Source of the DNA: UBA6163 sp031411655
Lineage (GTDB): Bacteria; Planctomycetota; Planctomycetia; Pirellulales; Pirellulaceae
Direction: 5' to 3'
DNA length: 64,000 bases
Assembly (NCBI GenBank): GCA_031411655.1
Contig: JANOBM010000124.1
Span: forward strand, 62,001 to 126,000
Part shown: positions 1 through 9,891 of the stretch, piece by piece
How the letters are laid out: each line of letters begins with the position of its first letter
Position numbering within the stretch: position 1 is the stretch's first letter
Made by a program: the position numbers and the translations under genes
The notes under the pieces: model-generated
Told to the model about the DNA's origin: nothing
The model's input: only the letters and a program-made list of their open reading frames with translations
Database searches by the model: none

Positions 1-210
1 CGCACCAATGGCCCATCCCAAAAAAGGCAATTGCACCGACCGAAGTAGAACTGACCCGATCAGCAGATTGCGTTTGCCAGCGTACGGGGTCATTAAGTTC
101 CATAGGCGGATGATGAGGCTAAACGACAGCGGGCGCGAAGCTACGTCTTCTTCCGGAGCTTTCAGAACACGTACCATCGGTTGGTCCATCGATTTGTTCG
201 GACGAATCAT
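1..210 (-). CDS. ABC exporter half-transporter, N-terminal part (partial)
   Basis: The start codon at 208-210 overlaps the stop of the upstream ABC gene (ATGA overlap), and the reading frame stays open for 70 codons to the window edge. The visible protein begins MIRPNKSMDQP and then runs into a positively charged, aromatic stretch (RLWNLMTPYAGKRNLL) leading into a first hydrophobic helix, as at the N terminus of type I exporter membrane domains. The overlap means the two genes are translationally coupled. I infer that this is the partner half of the 207-2060 protein in a heterodimeric exporter. Its nucleotide-binding domain lies outside the window, so whether it carries the intact ATPase site cannot be checked here. 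Confidence 0.75.
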   Translation of the reverse strand, partial: MIRPNKSMDQPMVRVLKAPEEDVASRPLSFSLIIRLWNLMTPYAGKRNLLIGSVLLRSVQLPFLGWAIGA

Positions 211-2060
211 TCGTGTCCACCTGGTTGTGTCCAGTCCAATAAACGTAGGCCGGACGGGACCTGACCTTGCGATTTGGCGATTTCCTGGTAAATCCCGGGT
301 TCTTCCATCAATTGGCTGGGAGTGCCCTCCTGCACGATTTCGCCCTCGCTCAAGACGATGATTCGCGTGCAATGTCGTAACGTGCTAAGTCGACTGGCAA
401 CGATGATGGTCGTTCGCCCTTTCGTTGCTAGTTCCAATGCATCAAGAATCTCATGTTCTGTTTCGGGGTCGATCGCTGAGACAGGATCATCAAGCAATAG
501 AATCGCTGGGTCGGTGAGTAATGCTCTGGCAAGTGCGAGTCGTTGACGTTGTCCGCCGGAAAGCGACATACCGTATTCACCAAGGATCGTCTCATAGCCG
601 TTCGACGAAGCCTCGATGAAATCATGTGCCGCGGCGAGGCGGGCTGCCATTCTTACCTGTTCCAGCGTTGCATCGGGTCGGCCGAACGCGATATTGGCCG
701 CAATGGTGTTGCTCAGCAGTAGTGGTTCCTGCAAGACAAGTCCCACACTGCGCCGCAACGCTTTCAAGTCCCATTGACGCACGTTAACGCCGTCGACTGA
801 GATCATGCCGCACTGCGGGTCGTAGAAGCGAGGGAGCAGGCTGAGAAGCGTTGACTTCCCCTGGCCGACAGCACCAAGAATTCCAACGCGTTCTCCAGGA
901 CGAATATGCAGGGAAACATCTCGTAAGATCGGTACTCCTTTTTTATATTCAAACCAAACGCCTTCGATACGGACCTCGCCACGAACCGAACGGGGACTCC
1001 AGGGATTTGCGGGTGCTCGGACTTCTTCAGCGGCGTCAAGCACTTCAAAAACGCGGCGTGCCCCAGTAAGTGATTGTTGAATCGTACCCGCTAGGCCGGA
1101 TAGGTTGGCAACTTGGTTACTAAACTGTTGCAGTAAACCGGCAAACACGATCATTCCTGTTCCGAGCGGTAATTTATCGATTGCGACAAGGTGTCCTCCG
1201 TAGATCAATAACACAACCAGGTTGACCTGAGTTAAAAGTTGTACCATCGGTGAAAATCGACTGACTTTTAAGAAAACTTCGCGCTGCTGCTCTCGCAGGC
1301 GATCATTGGCGAGAGCAAATTGCGCGATCTCCGCTTGTTGACGTCCAAGCGACTTGATGACCGTGATGCCGTCTGCCGACTCCGCCACGTGAAGGACGAG
1401 ATCATCCACTCGCTTTCGAGTCGTGTCATAGAGAGGTCGCACGGAATTCGCAAATCGCACACTGATCCACCATACGACTGGGGTCGTTGCCAAGCACAAT
1501 AAGGTCAACGTCACGTCGATACGAAGAAGAAAGGTCAAATAGACCGCAAGTGACATCGCCAAAACGGATAGTTGTATCAGTACCCCATCGATGAAAGTCC
1601 GTGTGGACTGCACATCGCCAGTGACGCGGTTGATGATGGAGCCAGTCGCTTGTTGGTCGTAGAAACGAAGGCTTAGGCGTTGAAGCTTAGCGTAGACCTC
1701 GGCTCGCAAGTCGACGACGATCCGCCGGTGAACCAGGTCTCCCGAAACGAGTGCATAGATCCAATTGAGAACCGTTCGGATGACAGCAGCGAACGCAAGT
1801 CCGCCAGCTGTTATCGCAACCTGCTGCATTGGTGACAATTGGTTAGGTAATGTGTATCCGTGAATAAGTATGGGCGGAGAGTCACAATTGCCCGCATGGA
1901 ATCGAATCAAGTCAATTCCAAACCCGCCAAATTGAACCATCAAAACCGAAAGTCCCATCAACGCAAACTGCATGACTAGTAGCAGCAGGCAACTCCAGCG
2001 ATACCGCCAAGCGAGCTTAAGAAGTCGCCAGACGACCGCACCGTTTGACAGGGTCGTCAT
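207..2060 (-). CDS. ABC exporter (TMD-NBD fusion) with a degenerate ATPase site
   Basis: 617 aa, the usual length for a bacterial half-exporter: six-helix membrane domain (about residues 10-330) and nucleotide-binding domain (about 355-600). Walker A reads GAVGQGKST and the signature LSGGQRQR is intact. Walker B ends LLLDD, with Asp where the catalytic Glu normally stands (about residue 522), and the switch region reads VASRLST, so the switch His is Ser (about 556). Loss of both residues is known in one half of heterodimeric exporters (TM287/288 and BmrCD types), where the partner supplies the working site. The next gene overlaps by 4 bp and begins like such a partner. Substrate unknown; lipid, drug or peptide export are all possible. 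ATG start; no clear Shine-Dalgarno sequence. Confidence 0.9.
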   Translation of the reverse strand: MTTLSNGAVVWRLLKLAWRYRWSCLLLLVMQFALMGLSVLMVQFGGFGIDLIRFHAGNCDSPPILIHGYTLPNQLSPMQQVAITAGGLAFAAVIRTVLNWIYALVSGDLVHRRIVVDLRAEVYAKLQRLSLRFYDQQATGSIINRVTGDVQSTRTFIDGVLIQLSVLAMSLAVYLTFLLRIDVTLTLLCLATTPVVWWISVRFANSVRPLYDTTRKRVDDLVLHVAESADGITVIKSLGRQQAEIAQFALANDRLREQQREVFLKVSRFSPMVQLLTQVNLVVLLIYGGHLVAIDKLPLGTGMIVFAGLLQQFSNQVANLSGLAGTIQQSLTGARRVFEVLDAAEEVRAPANPWSPRSVRGEVRIEGVWFEYKKGVPILRDVSLHIRPGERVGILGAVGQGKSTLLSLLPRFYDPQCGMISVDGVNVRQWDLKALRRSVGLVLQEPLLLSNTIAANIAFGRPDATLEQVRMAARLAAAHDFIEASSNGYETILGEYGMSLSGGQRQRLALARALLTDPAILLLDDPVSAIDPETEHEILDALELATKGRTTIIVASRLSTLRHCTRIIVLSEGEIVQEGTPSQLMEEPGIYQEIAKSQGQVPSGLRLLDWTQPGGHE

Positions 2061-2180
2061 ATCGTCTGGTCGATGGTAAGTGGCGAGGTTTGAAAACGCA
2101 GCGGAACCTCATCGATAAGGCAAGAGCCATGAGCGAAAATGGCTTCGCGCTGATGGATCCGACGTCGGTGCGGACAAAGC

Positions 2181-2540
2181 CTAGGAGATTTCATCGTAAA
2201 CAACGATGCCGCCTACAGTAACTTGAAAACGACGGATACGCAGGCCAGTACCGAAATGGATTTCAATTAGACATTTTCGACGTTGTGGATCGATTTCAGC
2301 GGGCAGTACAAACTCGATTCGACGATGAATCTGCAGCCAGCTAATTTTCATCCAGGTGCGATAGTCGTCGATCTGAACCAGTTGACGGAACCACCAACCG
2401 TTGTAGACGAAGCGCCCGCGAAAGGGGAGTTCGAAATCAATCACGCGATACAAAAACGAACCGCGAACCAGTGTTGCATGGTCCGCAAAAACGCCCTTTT
2501 CATCGACAAGAATCTTCGACGCTGCAAACGGATTGACCAC
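2181..2540 (-). CDS. small conserved-looking hypothetical protein
   Basis: 119 aa from a GTG start preceded by a weak AGGTGA. I recognise no family. The protein has coding-like composition, alternating hydrophobic and charged residues suggesting a beta-rich fold (for example RFVYNGWWFRQ and RRFQVTVGGIVVYDE), and no signal peptide. The frame stays open upstream to a stop at 2583-2585, and the 14 extra codons also look protein-like (VRRYGFVGEVV). The annotated start may therefore be too short, or the 5' end of an older gene may be lost. It lies 120 bp upstream of the ABC exporter gene on the same strand and could be co-transcribed with it. Confidence 0.5.
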   Translation of the reverse strand: MVNPFAASKILVDEKGVFADHATLVRGSFLYRVIDFELPFRGRFVYNGWWFRQLVQIDDYRTWMKISWLQIHRRIEFVLPAEIDPQRRKCLIEIHFGTGLRIRRFQVTVGGIVVYDEIS

Positions 2541-2798
2541 TTCACCTACAAATCCATAACGTCTGACACGTACACTACCACGCTAGAAACCGCCATCGAT
2601 TCCTGTGGTGGGATTGTATGCAAGGATGTCCAAAAGAGCCAGCAGCTACCAGCAAGGCGCCAGAGCGAACACGGTAGCCGTTAAATGTCGAAAGTCGGTG
2701 AATTTGACCGGGCAATGAAGGGGTAAACCACTGTTCCCCAAAACCTGTCTTGTAATGCAATGAAATAGCGAAGCAACGAAAGTGTCGCGACCCTCGCA

Positions 2799-5700
2799 TC
2801 ACTTCGCTAGGGATTCGACGAAGTCAAGCAGCGACGCTAGCTCGTGGGTGGTGTAGTCGTTCATCACACCAGAGGGCATTACAGAGGTGGGCGATGTCTT
2901 TCGTTCTTCAATCGTTTCTTTCATCACCGTAAACTCTTTGCCTGTTTGGTCACGAATGGTGACGCGGTCGCCCTGTTCGCTCGTCACAAAGCCATTCAAT
3001 ACCAAGCCATCCTCAGTCAAGATGACGTTGGTCGCAAAACCTTGCGCGATCGTATTGCTTGGTTCGAGGATTGCAACGATTAAGTCGATCCGCTTATAGG
3101 TTTTAGAAATGTTACCAAGGTAGGGACCCTTTTGTACTTCGTTCTGGCGAACCGAATGACATGCGATGCAATTCGCTTTTGAAAAAACTTGTTCACCAAT
3201 CGAAACGTCTCCATGCGTGGAGATGACTTTCCCAGCTACATCGGCAATGGATAAAGAGCCGATCTTCGGTGAGTCATCGTTAGTTGGCGGCGTGATTTTC
3301 ATCTGTTCGACAAGCGACTTGGCAAGTTGTGCGACCGATGCGTCCTTGTCGTGGACCGCCGTCCAAATCTTGGCGTCTAAATAATGATTGTTGATATTTG
3401 CAACTGCCTGCATCAACCTCATTTTACGGTCGTTGAACTCCCAGGCGTTGTCGATTGATTTCTTGGCTAGCTCGAGCGATTCAGGGCTGCTATTTTTTTT
3501 GCCAGCGATGGTCACCAAGGCGACATCCGCCCAAATCGCAACCTCGGACGTCATTCGATTTGCTGCGCTTTCAAACGTTGCCACTTGAGCATCCAAGTTG
3601 GGTGCATTGACAAGCATGTTGCGTGCTTGGCTTTGCTCCTCGTTAGCACTATTGATTTTGTGAATACTCGAAATCGCTACCAACATTGCTTCTGAAGCTT
3701 CTTTGGTATTCAGTCGAGAAAGTCCAGAAATCGCGTCTGCCAGCAGTCTGGCCGAAGCATCCTTCCTGCCGGCGACCCGCAACAACAAATCAACTCCCTT
3801 GGGTGGAATATCATTTGCGTTCGCGAGCTGTGAAATGGTGGGAGCAAGCAATGGTTCATGGGCTTCGGCTAGTTCGATCATGCGATCGAGCGCATCGCTC
3901 GACTGAATCCGATTTCTTTGCATCAATTCAATCAATTCAGAAGCTTGTTCGGGCGTTCCCTTGTTCAACATCTGCTGAAGGACAGTAGCGATCTTTGGCG
4001 TTTCGCTCCATGGTTCTGGCTGATAATAGGGGCCACGAGTATCAGGGCGAGTTCCCCATGAATCACCCCTCCACTCGCCTTCGCGAAAATGGAGTCGGCA
4101 CAGGGCGGACAGCAATTCTCTTCGCAGATTCGGATCCGATACTTTGGATAATCGCATGCTCAATGCGTCCACCACTTGCGGTTCATGCATCATTGCAAGC
4201 GCGCGAAGGATTAACCCTGAAGGTAGTCTCCTTTCATCCAGTGCCTCAATGCACTGTGCAAAGACGTTGCGATCGGCCAAACATCGAATGGCTGTATGGA
4301 CAACCAATGGGTCGCTACTTGCTAAGGCTTCAAGTATTTCAGCGATCGAAACGTGAGCTTGAATGTGTGCAACCAACGTGCGCTCCGGGGTGCGTGACGC
4401 GAGACTGCTTTTGAGTAACCACTGATTGGCCGGCTTTCCTCGCCGCATTAGTTCTCGTTCCGCTTCCATTCGTCGTCGGTAGCTAGCGGATTTTAGCTCT
4501 TTAACAAGCTCACTTTCCGATGCGGTCGAAAAACCAAGCATCGGCGACGGTTGGAAGTCCTGTGGTTTGACACAAACGATGTAGCCGACATCGGGACCAT
4601 TCCAATTAAACGTCGCACCACGCCAACTTGCACAATAAACGCGACTGTTGCCATCCACATCGGCGTCGGTGGGACGAGTCATTCGGATGAACGATTCGGG
4701 TTTCGTAGTTTCCGCAAAAGTTGCCCCCTGCGCGGAAACCGTATGCCGATAAAGTGCGCCGGTTCCCCAATCGGCAGTAAACGGAGCGTTGTTCCACACT
4801 CCAAAACCTGGCTCATCGATAAAGACAGCACCACAACCCGAACCGCCACCGTAGTCCGCCAACGGTTGAACGCATTCTTCGCCAAAGTTTTTAAACAGCC
4901 GAGGATAGCCGTGGTCATCATTGCCTGAGAAATGATGCAATCTTACGTCCCAGCCACCGCCATCGTTGGTGTTATCGCGCGCGAATAAGTCCATCTGAGG
5001 GCTGATTGCGACTTCAAGAATGTTTCGCGTGCCGGTTGAGTAAATCTCGAGCCCACTGCCGTCTGGGCGTACGCGAATGACCCCACCGCCGCGATGAGTC
5101 AGTTTACGACCGTCGGTTCCCTCTGCATCGACAAATCCAAAGTCTCCACCAGCGATATACAACCAACCATCAACGCCGAGACTGACTCCATTGGTCGTGT
5201 GGTCGGCGGGGCGTTGGTCATAATCGAAGGCAAGATTTTTGACCAACGTTTTTTGCTCATCAGCCACTCCATCAACATCGTGATCGATGAAAGCGCTGAG
5301 GTGCGGTGGATGCATAAGATAGAGGCGGTCATGGTCCCAAACCAATCCGCGAGGGGCATCGATTTCACAAAACACTTTTGTTTCGTCGGCTCGTCCGTCC
5401 CCATCCAGGTCACGTAGTCGGATCACCCGGCCGCGTTGAGGCTCCCGTCCTAATGAGCCGTTGCCGTCCGAACTGACGTAGAGCGTCCCATCCACAGTTG
5501 CTGCCACAAAGACGGGATAATTGACCGCTGGAGGAGCGGCGAAGACAGTAGCTTCAAAACCATTGGCCACTTCGACGTCTTTCAATATTTCCGCTTCTTG
5601 CTGGGCACTCAGTTTCACGATCCGCGGCAACTCATTTCCTTGAGTGCTAAACGGATCACCTGCCATCGGGATGAACTCACCGTTGTCTTGCTTTGGATCA

Positions 5701-6965
5701 GCCGGCCAAAGGGGACCGACGCCATCACCTTTCACTTTGACTTCTCGGATGCTGCACCATCCGCCAAAACTCCCCAGACCCGTAACTTTGATGAACTTGA
5801 TTGGTGTTTGGTCAGCGACCTTAAATGCGTCCTGGTTGCCATTCTTGTTGTCTGACTTATCCTGCAGCATCAACCAGTTCGTTCCATCTGCCGAACCTTC
5901 TACGCGATATTGATAGGCGGCACCGGGGGACTCCCAAACGATTTCGATCTCGCTCACTCGATGCGGGATAGCGAATTCGAGTTGCAGCCATTGCGGAAAA
6001 CTCGCACCATCAGCGCACCATCGCGAATCAGTTTTCCCATCGATCGCATGATAGGAATCGTGCCCACCTTGAGTGCTAGAAGCGGTCGTTTTGACGAGAG
6101 TCGCATTGTCGGGCGCTGTGCCAAGTGACATTTCCTCAGGCGACTTGAACTTGTTCTTGTCGATAAACGTGACCTGATTGTCGCCCTCGTACGGCTGTAG
6201 ATATTCAGGTGATAGTTTTCCGCATGCCCAGAGAAGACCGCGAGTCACCAGTTCCAAATAACGAGGATCCTCCACTGTTTCGGTATTATGGCCCAATGAT
6301 GTACTGAAGCTTCGAGCCCCTTCCGATTCGTTGGTCCAAACAACAATTGCTTCTTCCACTTTTTGCTTCTCACCGACACCTACAATCTGCTTGCCGATCG
6401 CGAGTGGTTGAGCCGAAAAGACTTTTACGTTGTTGTAAAGCTCTTCTCGAACCGTCGTCCAGTCGGAGAGCGTTTGCGTTATTGGATGGACCGAATCGGC
6501 AAAATGGATCGCAATCGGTTCCTGGGGACCATGCGAGTTCGATTGCAAACCGAGGTGCTTGAACCAGGCATCTGTCCCCGTCCGAAAACTATGCATGGCG
6601 CAGTGCAGGTGTACGGCAGGTGTTTTTTGATGCACCTGCACGATTCGGTCGACGAGCGCTGGATCTTTGATATCGGCGGCGCACTCGTCATGGATGATTA
6701 CGTCGTACTCCTCTGCCCAATTGAGACGGCTATAGAGTGGTAGAACGGGTGCGGTAGTGGAATTGTCAGTCCAGTAAACGTCGACGCGGACGTTTGCACG
6801 GGATTGAATTCCTTTACAGAGTGCCTCTTGCTGATGGGTATAGTCATGGCAGCACCCGCCTGCGATCAAGAGTGCTCGAAGCGGCTTGGGTTTCGCCTCT
6901 TGGCTTGCGACGGAAGTCACAAAGAAGAATGCAAAAAGACAGAACACCAATGAAAAACGTTTCAT
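2799..6965 (-). CDS. secreted ThuA / discoidin / membrane-bound dehydrogenase / HEAT / cytochrome c fusion
   Basis: 1388 aa, exported (MKRFSLVFCLFAFFFVTSVASQ signal). Domains in order: ThuA-like glutamine-amidotransferase fold (about 28-245); F5/8 type C discoidin carbohydrate-binding domain (about 285-413, with AIDGKTDSRWCADG and WLQLEF); PVC-type glucose/sorbosone-dehydrogenase-like beta-propeller (about 460-815, with DLDGDGRADE loops); HEAT-like alpha repeats (about 820-1150); and a C-terminal Planctomycete haem domain with CIACH at about 1264-1268. ThuA proteins are linked to disaccharide metabolism and these propellers oxidise sugars. The layout suggests a periplasmic enzyme that binds glycan, oxidises it and passes electrons to the fused cytochrome. 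The substrate is inference. The gene lies downstream of a related dehydrogenase on the same strand. Confidence 0.9.
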   Translation of the reverse strand: MKRFSLVFCLFAFFFVTSVASQEAKPKPLRALLIAGGCCHDYTHQQEALCKGIQSRANVRVDVYWTDNSTTAPVLPLYSRLNWAEEYDVIIHDECAADIKDPALVDRIVQVHQKTPAVHLHCAMHSFRTGTDAWFKHLGLQSNSHGPQEPIAIHFADSVHPITQTLSDWTTVREELYNNVKVFSAQPLAIGKQIVGVGEKQKVEEAIVVWTNESEGARSFSTSLGHNTETVEDPRYLELVTRGLLWACGKLSPEYLQPYEGDNQVTFIDKNKFKSPEEMSLGTAPDNATLVKTTASSTQGGHDSYHAIDGKTDSRWCADGASFPQWLQLEFAIPHRVSEIEIVWESPGAAYQYRVEGSADGTNWLMLQDKSDNKNGNQDAFKVADQTPIKFIKVTGLGSFGGWCSIREVKVKGDGVGPLWPADPKQDNGEFIPMAGDPFSTQGNELPRIVKLSAQQEAEILKDVEVANGFEATVFAAPPAVNYPVFVAATVDGTLYVSSDGNGSLGREPQRGRVIRLRDLDGDGRADETKVFCEIDAPRGLVWDHDRLYLMHPPHLSAFIDHDVDGVADEQKTLVKNLAFDYDQRPADHTTNGVSLGVDGWLYIAGGDFGFVDAEGTDGRKLTHRGGGVIRVRPDGSGLEIYSTGTRNILEVAISPQMDLFARDNTNDGGGWDVRLHHFSGNDDHGYPRLFKNFGEECVQPLADYGGGSGCGAVFIDEPGFGVWNNAPFTADWGTGALYRHTVSAQGATFAETTKPESFIRMTRPTDADVDGNSRVYCASWRGATFNWNGPDVGYIVCVKPQDFQPSPMLGFSTASESELVKELKSASYRRRMEAERELMRRGKPANQWLLKSSLASRTPERTLVAHIQAHVSIAEILEALASSDPLVVHTAIRCLADRNVFAQCIEALDERRLPSGLILRALAMMHEPQVVDALSMRLSKVSDPNLRRELLSALCRLHFREGEWRGDSWGTRPDTRGPYYQPEPWSETPKIATVLQQMLNKGTPEQASELIELMQRNRIQSSDALDRMIELAEAHEPLLAPTISQLANANDIPPKGVDLLLRVAGRKDASARLLADAISGLSRLNTKEASEAMLVAISSIHKINSANEEQSQARNMLVNAPNLDAQVATFESAANRMTSEVAIWADVALVTIAGKKNSSPESLELAKKSIDNAWEFNDRKMRLMQAVANINNHYLDAKIWTAVHDKDASVAQLAKSLVEQMKITPPTNDDSPKIGSLSIADVAGKVISTHGDVSIGEQVFSKANCIACHSVRQNEVQKGPYLGNISKTYKRIDLIVAILEPSNTIAQGFATNVILTEDGLVLNGFVTSEQGDRVTIRDQTGKEFTVMKETIEERKTSPTSVMPSGVMNDYTTHELASLLDFVESLAK

Positions 6966-7281
6966 GAGTTGGGGTCAGCGGTTTGAAGCAGGTGGGAAGT
7001 TTGGTGTGGCCAAAAGACCGATGGTACACCGTTCCCACGTAGCAGGCAAATAAGGCATCTGTGGCCCTGTGGGCACGCAAATGAGTCTCGAGGGACCGAT
7101 TGATTGTGCTTTCGGACCCCGTTCCCGCGTAAACGTTTCACGCGCGAACAATCGACCCGCGAACGATTCTGTGAAACGCCTTGCGATACCGTTTGCACTG
7201 CGGACTTACAAAACGGACAGCGATGCCGCATGAAGCCAGGCACCGCGAAGTTATCTATCAAGTGGCACGGCCAGGCCAAGT
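6966..7281. other. intergenic, no gene
   Basis: This is 316 bp between two minus-strand dehydrogenase genes. Short ORFs on both strands lack a ribosome site and protein-like composition. The only structure I see is a nested inverted repeat at 7134-7178, listed separately. Confidence 0.6.
7134..7178 (-). terminator. nested inverted repeat, possible terminator or 3' hairpin
   Basis: Outer arms CGTTTCAC (7134-7141) and GTGAAACG (7171-7178) match perfectly, with inner arms AATCG (7150-7154) and CGATT (7164-7168). It lies about 100 bp past the stop of the 7282-9891 gene. There is no good U-tract, so intrinsic termination is uncertain; it could also stabilise a 3' end. Confidence 0.35.
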
Positions 7282-9891
7282 TTATTTCTTGAAGTATGCA
7301 TGCGATGAGTCGCCACCGCTCAAGATGTACGCGACGAGGTCGAGCACTTCCTCTTTGTTGAGAAGTCCAAGCAAAGCAGTCGGCATGGCCGAAACTTTTG
7401 ACATTTCGAGGCTCTCGATGGACTTGCGGTCGAGCGTGACCTGTTTCGACGGGTCCGTTAAGTCAACGTTTAGCATCAACGAGTCACCGTTTAGGTTCAC
7501 GACAACTCCTGTGTGCACTTGACCATCGTCGGTCAATGCAATGACGGAAGAGAACTGTTCGTTGATCTCCTTACTGGGATTGATGATCTGATCCAATAAG
7601 TCGTGTGCAGAGTAGCGTCGGCCTGCTGAAGTCAAGTCAGGTCCCGTCATCCCGCCCTCGTTTCCGAACCGATGGCATGAATAACAGGTCGCGGCACCGA
7701 ACATCTTACGACCATTCTCAAAGTTTCTTCCCGTAAGCTCTGTTTTAGTCATCGCGGAAAGTTCGTCTAGTTTCCATTCGTTGGCAGTACGTCCCGCGAA
7801 CGCTTCGCTCATCATTTCAGCCGTCGATCGCGGAATTGGCTTTTTCGCTAACACGTCAGCGAGTGATTGTTTTTCCTTATCGCTCAAGGTTGCTATTGCG
7901 TCATTACGTATGAATTCGATGAATTTCTCGAAGCTAGCGCCACCGCGATAGTTTGTCGCTCTCAATAGCCACTCGAAAAAGGCGGTGCGAGTTTCGGTGG
8001 TCCAACCAACCTTCAACATTCGTAGCGAACGTGCGTACTCGATTTGTACTTCCTGTGTGGGTGCTTTGGAGATCAAGTCCATCGCTTTCCTCGCGACATT
8101 CGGAGATCCAAGGTAAACAAGTGTTTCACACAGCAGCCAGTTTTCTTCTCGGGTTGCAGCAGGGAAAAGCGGATCCAACTTTTCTGTCAGGCCAACGCAT
8201 CGATTTTCTGCTGGCCTGCCGAAGCGATTGAGCACAATTTCGATCGTTCGCAACCAAGTTAATCGGCGCGCGTGATCAAGCGACGTTGGGTCTATCTGTA
8301 GTAACGCATCAATAGTACGATCGCGCAGCGACTCATCAACGGGTGGCGACTGCGGCGTGCGGTGCTGCGGACAAACGCCAGCTGCGCGGGCCAGTCCCAG
8401 TAAAGCTTCGACTTGGATCGCGGGATCTTTCTCGTTGATCGCACGCTCACGCCAAGTCGCAACGTCTTGATGCTCGATCGCCGTCCGCGCTGCCCAGCGA
8501 ATGAATCGATCCTTGTCACCTAAGTGCCGCCAAGCCGTTTCCACGGCCGATGGATCTTTGCGACCGTGAAAGACTTCCAACTGGTGCCGTAGGTCACGAG
8601 CCGGGCTTTTACTCGGCTCCGCAGAACTGGAGACGGTCGGTTGGTCGCCGGAATAAGTGACTCGATAGAGCCCCGACTGGACCCGTCGGCCACCGATGGT
8701 GAAATACATCGCGCCGTCTTGCGGGTGAATGATCGCATCGGTGATAGGCAGTGGTGCACCCGTAATAAACTCTTCTTTGGTCGCGGTATAACTTGCTCCC
8801 GAAGCCTCTAAGTGCACCGAGTAAAGCTTTCCCCAGCTCCAGTCGAGAACGTAAAGTGCATTCTGGTACTTTGCGGGGAACTTCGAACCATATCCGAACG
8901 TAACCCCTGTGGGGGAGCCTGGACCGATGTTGAGCGCTGCAGGCAAATTGTCGGCATAAAACTCCGGACGTTTGCCCGCGCCATTGCGCCAACCAAACTC
9001 TGCTCCGCTGACGACGTGGTTGATGCGAGTCGGACGATACCATGAGGTGTTAAAGTCATATTCCATATCCGCGTCATAGGTAAACAACTCGCCTTCGCGA
9101 TTGATAGCCGCATCGAACACGTTGCGGAATCCGGTTGCATAGGCCTCAAAATCTTTGCCATCCAGGGACACCCGGTAGATAACGCCACCGGGCCCAAGTA
9201 CATCTCGCATGAAACCACGACCATCCGGCATTCTTGGCAGTAAATGATCTTCACCCCAGACTTGGGGAACCTGAGACGTGGCCGCTAGCTCGGTGCGCTT
9301 TGTAGCGTTGCCACACACGAGATAAATCGCTTTGCCGTCCAGCGTTGGAACGACAGCATGAACGCCGTGGTCTCCGTTTGCGTCCAAGGCTCGCAGCAAT
9401 TCAACATGATCAAGATTGTCATCTCCATCGCTGTCCGTCAGTTTATACAAACCGCTGGGGATTTTTTTTTCGTAATCGTTAACGCCGACGTATAACGCGT
9501 CGTTGAGCCATACCATTCCATTGACCGCTCGAATATCTGCAGGCACCTTTTGGACATCGCTTGGTTGGATTACAGCCCCCAGCGCAGGCGGCGTGATTCG
9601 ATACAATCCGCCGTACTGGTCGCTAACAATCAGTCTTCCTTTCGGGTCGGCACACAGATTCACCCATGAGCCTTGGTCAGCACCCGGCACGGAATAAAGC
9701 AACTCCACGTTGAAGCCTGGCAATGCTTTGATTCGATCGATGGGAGTGGATTTGTTTTCACCCATTGTGGGCCCCACTTCCGTCGAACGCCGCGCTTTTG
9801 CGTTCGCCTTCTGCCCAGGCGTTTGTGCAATCAGATTCGGTGAATTTGCAAGCGACCAAATGATCAACGAAACGGTAAAGAGGTACTTCAT
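7282..9891 (-). CDS. secreted PVC-type dehydrogenase / HEAT / cytochrome c protein
   Basis: 869 aa from the ATG at 9891, which gives a clean signal peptide (MKYLFTVSLIIWSLANSPNLIAQ). The frame is open to 10422, but that extension would run past the start of the divergent haloperoxidase gene and has a non-protein-like composition, so I reject it. Domains: beta-propeller sugar-dehydrogenase-like region (about 50-430, with PGFNVELLYSVP and a GGVIYRV repeat), an alpha-helical HEAT-like middle, and a C-terminal haem domain with CYSCH near residue 735 followed by TGPDLTSAGRRYSAHDLL. The family is very common in Planctomycetes. Likely role: periplasmic oxidation of a sugar or sugar alcohol with electron transfer to the haem. 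It is smaller than its 1388-aa neighbour and lacks the ThuA and discoidin domains. Confidence 0.9.
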   Translation of the reverse strand: MKYLFTVSLIIWSLANSPNLIAQTPGQKANAKARRSTEVGPTMGENKSTPIDRIKALPGFNVELLYSVPGADQGSWVNLCADPKGRLIVSDQYGGLYRITPPALGAVIQPSDVQKVPADIRAVNGMVWLNDALYVGVNDYEKKIPSGLYKLTDSDGDDNLDHVELLRALDANGDHGVHAVVPTLDGKAIYLVCGNATKRTELAATSQVPQVWGEDHLLPRMPDGRGFMRDVLGPGGVIYRVSLDGKDFEAYATGFRNVFDAAINREGELFTYDADMEYDFNTSWYRPTRINHVVSGAEFGWRNGAGKRPEFYADNLPAALNIGPGSPTGVTFGYGSKFPAKYQNALYVLDWSWGKLYSVHLEASGASYTATKEEFITGAPLPITDAIIHPQDGAMYFTIGGRRVQSGLYRVTYSGDQPTVSSSAEPSKSPARDLRHQLEVFHGRKDPSAVETAWRHLGDKDRFIRWAARTAIEHQDVATWRERAINEKDPAIQVEALLGLARAAGVCPQHRTPQSPPVDESLRDRTIDALLQIDPTSLDHARRLTWLRTIEIVLNRFGRPAENRCVGLTEKLDPLFPAATREENWLLCETLVYLGSPNVARKAMDLISKAPTQEVQIEYARSLRMLKVGWTTETRTAFFEWLLRATNYRGGASFEKFIEFIRNDAIATLSDKEKQSLADVLAKKPIPRSTAEMMSEAFAGRTANEWKLDELSAMTKTELTGRNFENGRKMFGAATCYSCHRFGNEGGMTGPDLTSAGRRYSAHDLLDQIINPSKEINEQFSSVIALTDDGQVHTGVVVNLNGDSLMLNVDLTDPSKQVTLDRKSIESLEMSKVSAMPTALLGLLNKEEVLDLVAYILSGGDSSHAYFKK

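Noticed and set aside
2575..2802. 75-codon minus-strand frame before the small hypothetical gene
   Set aside because: Composition is not protein-like and it has no ribosome site; it overlaps the 3' end of the 2799 gene.
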